Source: Litomosoides sigmodontis (Eukaryota; Nematoda; Chromadorea; Rhabditida; Onchocercidae). Taken from it: DNA of 64,000 nt. The stretch is taken from contig OY718804.1 in NCBI GenBank assembly GCA_963070105.1, forward strand, positions 10,865,817 through 10,929,816. The letters are read 5' to 3'. Of this stretch, positions 25,678 to 36,600 are shown piece after piece (position 1 is the stretch's first letter; every line of letters begins with the position of its first letter). Both the position numbers and the translations under genes were made by a program. Under the pieces are notes generated by a model. The model saw nothing but the letters and a program-made list of their open reading frames with translations, had not been told where the DNA came from and did no database searches.

Positions 25678-28600
25678 ATGGACTCAGCAGCACTGGGTGA
25701 TTTTATCGGAATCGATATTGGCACGACGAGTATTAAATGTTGCATTCTGGATAGCGATGGCCGGTAAAGCTTCACTTTTCTTTCAAGCCGAAGCATTACA
25801 ATCAAAGAACCGTAGAGGTGAAGCTGGACATAAGACCTAGTTTCACTCAATTCCTGGATCATGAAGCATTATGTTGCGGAACTATTTAAGTAGCGGACCT
25901 ACTTTTATTAAAATTAATGGCCAAAGAATCCGAAGTATGTTTTCTCCCACTCATATAGTTCCAAATTCAGGATACTTCTGGAGGAATCGGTAGTTCACGA
26001 TGCATGGTTGAATCATGAGTCACATTTGCATCGTGAACAGGATCCTGTTAAAATATTGCAAGTTTTACGCAGCTTGATGAAATCGATGAAAGTAAAGCTA
26101 TCGTTGAATACGACAGTTAGTATGACAGGACAGATGCACGGTATCGTCCTCTGGAATGGCGAGGATTTAACAAAGGGTTAGTATGAAAGGGAGGAAGTGT
26201 TGTTTCTCAAGTAAGAGCATGGAAATAGCAATAACAGGTGTTGCGTGAACAAAGTGGAATTTGTTGCAATAAGATGATTTTTAGGTAAATTTAACTGTTC
26301 TCCATTGATAACATGGATGGATGAGAGAGTGCCCAAAGGATTCCTCGATTCGCTTCCCAGGTTTCACCTCTCTTTTCTTTTCTTCACTTTCTTTAACATA
26401 AAAACAATCCCTTCGCTTGTTTGAATGTTTTTTTTAATGAAAAATGGCTGCGTAATATTTTCCTGAGGAAAAACCTAAATAACATTGTTAATTACTTACC
26501 CTCTAATTGTATACATACATTGGTGTGCAGGTGGGATTGTGGTTCCTTGCATGTTGGATTTGGTATGGTAACCCTTGCATGGCTTCATTCCTCTGGTCAA
26601 CTTAATCCAGCTTGGACATGCTGTGGTACCATTATGGATATGGTTATTTGCTACCTTTCTCAGTCTCCCAATGCATGTATTGGCATTCAGAATGCCTTCA
26701 GCTGGGGTTATTGCTCCTATAATGGACGTTGGACTGTATCGGTCAACAATTTTTACATTTCTTTTTCTTTTTATGACGGTTTAAAAAAACAACCTTACGT
26801 TTCATATCATAATACTATCTTCTCATTTGGACTTTTAAAATATTGATATGTTTATCAACGGCCACACTGGGTGATTTTCATGCAGTGATCTTTTATGTAG
26901 CATTGTGTACATTTTAGCCTTTCGCGATAATGACCTTTTACGTAGCATTTTATATTGCTCTTCCACTAGAGGCAAAATGGAGGATATTTCACCATTAAAT
27001 TGTGCATTGAGTTCAAGAAAAATTCTAGTGGTATTTCACTTTTTATTAATATTTCAGTGCATTAATGTATGTCTCTGTCCCGGTTATGGTATGTAGCATA
27101 GCATAGAATACGGTATTGTCGAGATTTTTCTTGAAAGAGTCTTTTGTGTTATTTTTTTTAATATTGTGCTACAGAATGAATTGGTACCAATAGCTTTACT
27201 CCCAGCAGTTCGTTCAACGGAGGAAATTGTTGGTTTGGTAAAGCGAGCTAATTTTGGCCTACCAACTGGTGCGAAACTTTTAGCATCCTGTGGTGATCTT
27301 CAAAGTACCGTTTATCCATTGGTGGAACCTGGAACTGCTGGTACATAAAAAAGCTTTGACATCATTTTAATAAGAGGCAAATACTCTTAACAAACACCTT
27401 GTTACGGCTTTTTATTTAACGATTAAATTCCATTCAATTCACGTACCGTTAAACAACGGCACAAATGTTTGGAAGCACAACTTTGAATTGGAATTCTTGC
27501 ACGAAATTTAACTAGAAATAATGTAAATGTCAGTTACTAACTTGAAATTTGATAACGTTTTTGCGCATGCTTTCCGTTCATTTGATTTGGTCTTTAAAAC
27601 GTAACACTTAGCATGTTTAGGGAATTAAGTTTACATATCAATTTGTTTAGTATTAAATTTGGGCACATCGGCGCAGCTGTGTTTTTTGCCAGCGGCAGAC
27701 CGGACGGACTTCTCTCCACTTCTCACGAAACCATTCTTTAGTGGGAGCGGAAGGAAGGAGCTAATCGTGGCCGCATCGATGAATGGCGGTAATGCAATTA
27801 ATCTGATCGCAGAGGCAAGCCAAGCCAAGCACTTCCGTTTTTTACAAATACTCTATTCATCATTTAAACAAATGCATTTTCATTTCAACCTTCATGAAGA
27901 GTAGTGGATAATGCTCTTCTAAAAACCTGAACCCTTCATAATTACTCCAGACGTTCTGAAACAGTGGAGTAAATGGTGACATGTTTTACAGAAAGTTGTT
28001 GAATGGGCCTCACAACTCACCTCAGGTGCTGGCGATGGCGATCTGCGGGTAGATTATGAGAAGTTAAACAGCATATTAAATGAAACTGGAAAGTGCTCCT
28101 CTTCTACTACAATTAATGTCCAGCCTGTGTTTTTACCTGAACGTTTGGACAGTGCTTCATCATGTATTTCTGGAATCAGTTCAAGTACCACTATTAAAGA
28201 GGTGTGTTTAGCGACTGCTGCTGCATATTCAACCTCGAGTCAGAAGCACTTTTTGATACTAAATCTCATAATGTAAAAAAGTAGATTTGGAGGTTTTCAT
28301 TGAAATGCTTTAGCAGCAAATCAATGTTTTTGAAATGCAAAGGGTTTGAGGAGATTCCAAGTGCTTTCTTTCAATAACTAATTAATATTAGAATCATTAT
28401 TTTATCTCATCTATGTTTCCGTTATGTAGACATATACGGGTAGGATGCAAGTGAATATACGCATAGATTCTGAGCGTTATAAGATTCTGAGCGTAGATCT
28501 GAATGCTTACATCTAGTGTTTAGACGCATACACTGGATTTACATATCTCTTATAAATTTCACCCAGCCGCTATGAAAAATTAAGTTTTAATGATTCGAAA

Positions 28601-28862
28601 AGTCTCTTTTCAGTTGCTGTACTGCACAGCCTGCGGGATCATTTCCAACATATTCCGTCTTCTTCCACCTTATCAACTCCGACAATGGGGGATTCAGCAC
28701 ATCAAATTAGCTGGCAATGCAAGTAAAAACTATTTCATTGACGAAATAATGCGTCAATGTCAAGGTTTACTCGAAGTTTCCTCCTCAACTGACACATATC
28801 CGAAGTGCAGTGCAGCATACGGTGCTGCACTGCATGCATTTCACTTTACACGTACCAAATGA
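25678..28862 (+). CDS. SHPK: Sedoheptulokinase (FGGY sugar kinase)
   Basis: Phosphorylates sedoheptulose to sedoheptulose-7-phosphate, feeding the pentose phosphate pathway in the cytosol. Exons: 25678-25763, 25788-25811, 25971-26176, 26285-26360, 26531-26735, 27175-27340, 27651-27814, 27992-28201, 28614-28862. They total 1386 nt, 461 residues (human enzyme about 478). Motifs in order: phosphate loop GIDIGTTSIK (11-20), MTGQMHGIVLWNG (88-100), PLITWMDERVPKG, WDCGSLHVGFGMVT, FSWGYCSYNGRW, the catalytic-Asp motif CGDLQSTVY (Asp240), LGTSAQLCFLP, AASMNGGNAINL and the C-terminal CSAAYGAALHAF. The start is the first ATG after a strong TTGTTGTCAG acceptor, so it is probably trans-spliced. Exon 2 is only 24 nt. 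The intron after 27814 has a GC donor, required by the frame and by residue-for-residue length agreement with the family. AATAAA lies at 29005-29010. Confidence 0.94.
25788..25811 (+). other. SHPK: 24-nt microexon of SHPK
   Basis: Bounded by a CAAG acceptor and a GTAGAG donor, with phase 2 on both sides. It encodes RRSITIKEP once joined to its neighbours. Direct splicing of exon 1 to exon 3 also keeps frame, so the microexon could be skipped without a frameshift. Its frame with exon 3 gives PILLEESVVHDAW, matching the family's second strand region. Confidence 0.7.
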
Positions 28863-30506
28863 ATGCACCCTTACGTGACTTTTTTCCTTTGAAATAACCT
28901 TTAGATCGCAATACGAAACACAGAAGGAAAAAGGGATGTGTTATTTCTTCCTCGCCATCGTGTTATTTGTCGCTCATGAAATGTTACCGTTACTTTATGA
29001 CGTCAATAAACGTGAAATCAGCAGTAAATTTTTGAACACTTCATTTGTTGCTTATTCACATTAATAGCTTACCTTCATTTATGCCATTGCATTATCATTA
29101 GAAATGCGTAGTCTGAGCAAATTAACTGAAACCACAATAATTTCATCGCTGTGAAGAAAAGAAAACTAACTGACGTAAAACAACCGTTAGATTTGTCATG
29201 GCAAGCTATGCTTCACTTCTTTCTCTTTCCTTCCTCTCCCTAAATTCGTTTAGTTATCTATTTACCTCCTCGCTTCACCAGAAAAGACACAGAATTCACG
29301 CACGTGTATAAGACTGTTAAATATTAATTAAAATACAGAAGCTAACATGCATCAAAGCGATAAGGAAGCTAGTATACCATTTTAAATAAGTGAATTTATT
29401 AGAATAATCATCAGTAAATTCATGCTGGTTGCAATCAGACGGTTTATACGCTAAATGCTTAAATAGCCGTACCGCTTGAAGGATAAGCTAAACGGAGGGG
29501 AAGGATATTATTAGGTAGGAGGGATTTGTAGTAGTAAATTGAATTTTTGAAATGGAATTGATAAATTTGTCGTAAATTTTCTAAGTTTCATATTATTATA
29601 GGAATCACCACATACATGGATCAGTCAGCTTATATTTTATAATATGAACACAACTAACAATTGTACAAAAACGAGAAAAAGTTGAGAGATCATTCGCCAC
29701 TAATTATTGAAATTTTGATTTTATTTTTCCTTTTTATTTCTGCCCTTTCGAATAGTCCATGAACATTTTAATTGGAATTTATTCAATTAAATTCAGTTTA
29801 AAATCTCGAGTTTCCAAGCAACAATGCGAAAGTCTTCTTTGACGATCCTTTATTTTCATTTGAACTCATAACGGTTTGGTTTAGAAACGTTCACAACTCT
29901 CCCTCAAACAAATTATATATTTTTTCTTTTTCTTTCTTGCACATGCAAATATGGCGAGTATTCAGGCATCGAACGACAGTAAATGAAATAATTTCTAAAC
30001 AACGCGTTGTAGAATGAAAGCAGTGAAATGCATGCTTTCTTCGCTGGTCTGGTCGTCGCAGTAGTGATGGAATTGAAAATTAGCAATACGGTGGTGCACT
30101 CACTACCAGGCACACTTTCCGCATCCTATATTCCTCAATTTGAAGAACAGACGACTATAGTTGCTGTTGACGATGTTTGCGATGTGAAGTTTCTTCAAAA
30201 GTGACTTAAAACTCGTACTTCCTTGCTCGATGGATGGTGGATGTGGGTGGAATAGTGGCGAGAATCACTTCCAGAACGATAATTGGATATCCTGAAATCA
30301 CTTCTGCTTCAACCATCGGCCTCAAGTGCCCAAGCGGCATTATAGCAAGAAACCGTCCTCCTGTTCATGTCATAATTATACCCCTTGCCCTTTTCATCCT
30401 TAAATAAATTAGTGATGCATAATTTTATCACTCTTTTCCTTTGAACAACAAGAGATAAGGATAGGAGAGAGGGAGAAAAGACGAGAGAGACGGGACTGAA
30501 CGGAGT
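28863..30506. other. Intergenic between SHPK and dex-1
   Basis: Contains the SHPK poly(A) signal (AATAAA, 29005-29010). No exon is supported. The minus-strand frame at 30309-30578 is Pro/Leu/Ser-rich only because it reads the purine-rich dex-1 promoter backwards. The final 100 bases become strongly G- and A-rich on the plus strand. Confidence 0.5.
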
Positions 30507-30524
30507 GGGAGGGAGGGGGAGGGG
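30507..30524 (+). promoter_or_regulatory. G-quadruplex motif upstream of dex-1
   Basis: Four G runs of 3, 3, 5 and 4 separated by single A residues, within a purine-rich tract (about 30450-30535). It ends 87 nt upstream of the dex-1 ATG at 30612, on the coding strand. The pattern meets the strictest G-quadruplex rule with 1-nt loops. It is unusual in AT-rich surroundings and could lie in the promoter or 5' UTR. Confidence 0.6.
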
Positions 30525-30611
30525 AGTGCGGGGACGTAAATTAGGACAAGAGTATAACTGCAGTCTGATAAGACTCACGTTCCGTAAAACTTCAGCGGTT
30601 TGGTGAATGTT

Positions 30612-33600
30612 ATGAACGGCTCACTGCTATTCGCACTCATCATCTCTTTGGCCGCCACTATTATCATATCAGTTGCTGCTGGTAGGAGCGATCATCCTTA
30701 TTCACGTACGTACAATTTTCAGATTTACGTGAGACGTAATTTTGTAATTCAGTCTTTCAAAGTTGCGTTATTTATGATATATCGGAAAAATGTTGCATTG
30801 ATCACTTTCATTTTCATGTTGGCCGGCAATGATAGGATGGTATTTGGCAGTACTGAGTGACTGTAACATTAGAAATACTACAATGTTATTCTAATTTTCA
30901 GTAGCTTATTAAGAATTTTAAAATTTTTGTTTGAAAAATTTCTTCTATCTTAGGTAAGTGCTCTTAAATTGATTCATTTAATTAGAATCAAATAAATGCA
31001 TTGCTGCTAGTCGTTCTGTTCCTTTTCCGTCACCTGTACATAGAAACTAATTAGAATGCTTAATATCCAAATAGAAATCCCGAACGGTGGTAGTTTTGAG
31101 CATTGTGCAGTAGGATGAGCTGGGAAAAAGGATGATGGAAATGGAGTTAAGAAGAGTTTGGTGTTATCCAACAACAATTTGGTTAAACGACGGTTCGTTA
31201 AAACAGAATGATTGTTATGTTTGGGCGTGTTTTTCAGTTTAGTAATTTTTCATCTTTTGTTCCTTTCTTTGAAATCATTGCATTCAATTTCATTTAATGC
31301 CCATTTCGATTCTTTTTTCTTTCCCAAGAATTGTTCTTTTATCTCTGTGCCGACAAATCGTAGGTAATGATCATCTCAACTTCATCTCTTCCCTTCCTGC
31401 AACGATCTCTACTAACTATAAGAGGAAAGCGAAGGGGAAGCGGGTAGTAGAAGGAATACCTCTCTCTCATGGAAATGATAATCATAATTTTACGCTTTAA
31501 ATGCCGGTGTATTTTAAGTCATCGAATTTCATTTACTAAAACACGTCAAATTTGATAGCAAATTAACAACGGACGAAATGAATCCACAAGAGGGCGGATG
31601 TTAATGAGACCGCCCGCAGATGATAATGACCTATCGAGAATTTATTTACAGTGTTTGTCGTTTAGCGAATCATTGAATAAATGAAAGAATTACACAATCG
31701 TGCTCATTTTCTCATTACATCTTTACCGCTCTCTCTCTCTCTCTCTCTCTCTCTCCTTCTTCTGGTTAATCAAGAAATAAGGCAATGATGATGACCACAA
31801 TCGTAATTATGCAAATATCGTACTTCATGAGTTAAATTGAATTTGAAGTGTTGTGAGATTTCCTTTATTTATCTTTCCTAAATGAAGTGTGATTTAAAGA
31901 CTGAAGTTAGAAATTCATTATGAAGACCAATGTCCAAAGTTAATTAGCATTATCTGTTAGATCAATCGAACTCTTATTGTGGGCGTTATTTTTTTTGCTT
32001 TAAGGATCAGATGATTTGAGAATACGGGTGAACTAACTCATATTTCGTAATAAATGAAAAAAGAAAGAAAAGTGAAGCAGTCATATACTGTCATCCGATC
32101 TCTCCCTCATTTTTGCCTTCTGAAAATCTTCCTCAGTCGTAAAATCTCTCACTTCTTATTTTGCCACTTTGTCCTCCGTCCATTGTTATCTCACAGTTTG
32201 AAAAAACGAAATCGGAACAATTGCCTTCTTTTTTACTAAAATTTTGCTCACAATCGAATCGATGCGAAAAAATTGAAATCAAAATTTTCAGCATTTTAAA
32301 ATTATTTTATCTTTTAGTAGCGAATTCCTAATTTAATAGTAAACACACTTTTACCAAATGAATTTTTTTTATAGAATTCTCGCTTTTTAGTGAGAGATAA
32401 ATTTAATTGCGATAGTTTAGTTCATGTTTAATTCTTCCGATGAGCAGTTCAAACAATAATGTTCATTTTTCATATAATTCTAGCTTTCCCAAAAGGAAAA
32501 AAAACTTAGAGTTTGGTATTGATGTGTTAGGCCTTATGCTTTTGGTAGTGGAAGCTCACTCCTTCCCACGCCGTTAAGTTGTAGCTTTCACAGTTAGCTC
32601 AGATATTGTAGTGAATTTGGCAAGGCTACGACTGCTGGAAGTGAGCCGCTACTAGAGCAACCAGGTAATTATTATTGCGAAGTGTTTTTCATGTCGTAAA
32701 ATTTCACCATTGTTTTCGCAATTCATCTGTTGCTGTTGAAAGAAACGTGTCGAATATTCAAAGTCAAAATTTTATTAGTTTTGTTCCGGCTGAATTGCTT
32801 TAATCCAATTTCTAAATTAAAAATTCTGTCTGATGAAATGTTTTCGTCTTCTAAATTTTCTCTTACATTGTCCGTTTCGAAGAAAAGAGTGTCATCACGT
32901 TAGCTAGAGGTTTTGTAAAGTTGTGGAAAGGTTCCTGGGAAGAAGTAGTCGATTTCACTGTTCTGGACACCTTCCTCACTTCAAATTCCCCATTCACGTG
33001 ACCGGTTTATTATGATTTTGAACTCAATTTGCTTGTTGAAAAGAGTACCTATTAAGTGGCAAGTGAGCATCGATGAGAGATGAGAGACCGAAAAGGAGAC
33101 CACAGCGTTGGATCATCGCGCGTACCAAAAGGAATGAACGGGTCAACTACCGAGCACGCCCTGTCCAGATGTCACGCGTAACCGAAAATAGCACGCAGTG
33201 AGAACTGCTTGTGTGAAGTAAAAAAGGGAATGAATGAAGGCGATCTTATCACTACCGCTATTTTTTTCGTTTAAATAATAAATTCACACTTTACAAAAAT
33301 TCATTTATCCAACAATGTGGAAGTGAAAGTGATGGATGTTGCAGAACACAGCTATCCCTGTTGTTCAACAAAATTACTGCCATTCTTCTTCATCAATTCA
33401 TTCTTTTCTGTTTTCAATGTGTTTTTTTTATCACAGATATTTACAGAGAATAATCTAATATTCGTGAAGTTCAGAGTAAATTTAACCTGAAATTAAACTG
33501 TCAAGTCACTTGTTACTAATTAATTTTTACAGAGTATTACCGATACAAACGTCAATTCGATACTTCAAATACGCCGCAGATTGATTTGAATATTACTGTA

Positions 33601-36600
33601 CCATATGTCTTCAGCGCACGATTGTACCCATTTGGTAAAGAGAAAGGCGATCAGCTTCTTGCAGGCTCATCGCAACTCATCAAATTGAGCAGACCGTTTA
33701 AATTTCTTGGAAAGGAATATGACGCTGTCAATGTAAATTTTTTAATGTTAATTTATTCCAAAATTAGCTTTGTAAATATAAATTGGCTTGGTGCTAAACA
33801 ATTAACCAAGACCAACAATTACACTAGCATGTGTCTTAAGTTCGACCAGTAAGGGTCATGTAAAGGCAGTTATGCTTGACGTATTCATTTCTTCCCCGAT
33901 GAGTACAGATTCGACGTGATGGAGCAATTGGTTTATCAGAAGTACCAATGAAACCCTCAAAGCTACCGTCACCGCAACCTGTAATAGCGGTGTATTGGAT
34001 GCCAGCACAAGGTGGAAAGGTGCACTACAGAGAGTCAAACGGTCTGTTTCACTTTTAATTCCAAATCTTCTACGCTAAGACTGTCATAGGAAGAGTAAAA
34101 GTTGAGGGAACAATTTTTACTGCTTAGTACTGTTTACCTAAGCTAAATTATTTCTTCGGTTTGAAATATCTCGAAATTTAATTCGCAAAAGCCTTGCAAC
34201 TAAGCACATTAGCAGACCAGCTAATGTTCTCCTGCGTGTTCCATTCACAACCTTCCCGTTATAACAGCTGAGACAACAAGGGACACTTCCAGTTCAAAAG
34301 TGTTGCCTCATAGGAATGAAGTGAAATTTAGGTTTAGGAATGAGAAATGATGCGGCTTGTATGAAGTTGAAATCAGCATTCCAACGGAGATATGATCTCT
34401 TCGCTGAGCATTACTTCGTGAAATGTCGTAGAGTTAATGTGAACTGATTTGTGTAAATGAGTACTGCTCCGTTGGGGACAGATTTCGATAGCCTGTGATT
34501 TAAGTTAGACTTAATAGATAAATGTAAAAGGATGTTTGCCTTCTTTAGATTCGTCGTTAATGCATTTAGTGGAAAATGAAGTGAACATCCAATATCACTA
34601 CGGGTCAACATTCAAATCCAACGCGGTACTTATTGTAACATGGGAGAATACTCATCAAACTACGAAAGTTGTGAGTACCACTGTATCCCTAAACTCTATA
34701 ATTCTCATCAGGCATATCATTAAATTTAAATTAACTTTATATTTCATTATAAAATTTCTCTTTTTTTGCATATCAAAAACAATCAGTAGAATAGCATAAC
34801 AGAAGTAACAGTGATGTTGCAGAATTCGGAAGGTAATTCATTTCAAGTCGCACTGGTTATGAGTGATAGTGGAACATTTGCGCATGTCGTTTACAAAAAG
34901 CTAAATACCAATAATAATGCTGTGGTAAAAAGTTTTGTGATTTAGCACATATTTTTTTGACAGACAAAAATTAATTGTAAATTCTGCTTGTAATTTATCT
35001 CATCCTTTTCAAAGTTCGTTAACTTAACTGATTTGTTTTTGCTTCTAAAGCCGCCGACGGTGCAAACAGTATAAAATAGCGACATTCCGCGCACCTCAAC
35101 GAATTGGCAGTTTATTGTATTTTCTTCCAGGCAGGTTTCAGCGGTTTAGACGGTTATTATTCATTACCCGGTTCAGGGACACGCGATGCAATACAACTGG
35201 CCGAGAAAAGCGATATTGGCATTCCGGGAGAGTTCTTATTCCAGATTGATTCCGATCAAGTGTTCCTTTGTGGTGCCGGGTACAAAGTAATTGTTTCTTA
35301 GAATTTGAAGTGTGAATTGAACGTGGTACCTTTGCTGATGGTTTGAAATCATCGTAATTCAACGTTTCGCAGCGTATTGACTTCAGAAAGCGAGAGCTGC
35401 AGGAACGATTTGAAAGCTTTAAATTACTTTAAGGGAGAAGAATGCGCCGATATTTGTGCAAAAGCGGAGTGGGGCCTTGATTGCTCGAGGCAGTGCCATT
35501 GCTATGGCGGCGAACAGTGCAATGCTGAAACAGGAGCATGCCCAGGCGGAAAATGCAATCCTGGTTGGACTGGAGCGCCAATCTGTGAAGATGGTGCGCT
35601 TGTCTTGAAGAGAATGCTCAACAAAATTTATTTAGATGATAATCCTCCTGTTTCAAGTGTTAACATGTCGAGAACTATTAAGTAGTGCAAGCTGCGTAGA
35701 TTTTACGTGTCATCAGTTACAGACGTAGACGAATGTGCAGAGAAGGAAAACCTCTGCCCCCAAGAGCAACCAGACTGCGTGAATACTGCTGGCGCATACC
35801 TGTGCATTTGTTATGAATATGATAACATTACTAAGACCTGCAGAGGTAACCGAACTTTGAATTGTTGCAAAATGCACGTCGCATTTTCTCTCCACAGTTG
35901 TCACTCTCTGCAAAAGCTTATCGCTTCAAACTTGCAACGGTTGTTTAAGGCACATTACCTCGGAAAAGTGGGAGAAGTGAAACAATAGAAGTGAATATTG
36001 TCCCGGTGCAACCTGTGTTAGCATCGACAACAGCTGCGCCCAGCATTCGGATAACAAAACCTCCTAATACGACGACGGCTCAGTGGTCTGCTGCATTGGT
36101 TACTCAGTCAAGCGACTCGAAAACTGACCAACTTACCTCTCTTCCTATTGGGGTTAACTTTTACTCATCCCAACATTTGGCTGTTATTTTATTTCATTGT
36201 TGTTGCTCTCCTCATGACTTTTCCAAAATATGTCTCGATATTGGAAATCACTAAGCACTTGATGACTGACCATGTCCAAAGTTACCGTAAGATGCGGCTT
36301 ACGCTGACAGCATCCGCAATCATTGTCGTCGATGTACTTCGCGTAACGTTTATCTCAATTACTTTGTAATGCGTTAATTAGATTAATTTTTGCGCAATTC
36401 ATTTGAGGAATGTGGCGGAAAAGTACCGCATACCTCTTATTTTACAATATGCTGTCTCAGTTGGTCATCTGTATTAGGTTGAAATATTCCAAGCGGAATA
36501 TTGGAGCATTGCAGAAGGGCGTTTTTGGCGTCGTTTCATCAAGTTGTCGTTGTGATGAGAATGCAGAGTGTACCGGAGGAGTGTGCAAGTGTAAATCAGG

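Noticed and set aside
26421..26846. 141-codon plus-strand frame as a separate gene
   Set aside because: Only 26531-26735 is coding, as an SHPK exon; the ends are intron read-through.
30309..30578. 89-codon Pro/Leu/Ser-rich minus-strand frame
   Set aside because: It reads the purine-rich dex-1 promoter backwards; no domain and no splice partner.
30600..30611. TTG start upstream of the dex-1 ATG
   Set aside because: The first ATG (30612) gives a clean signal peptide; a non-ATG start is not needed.
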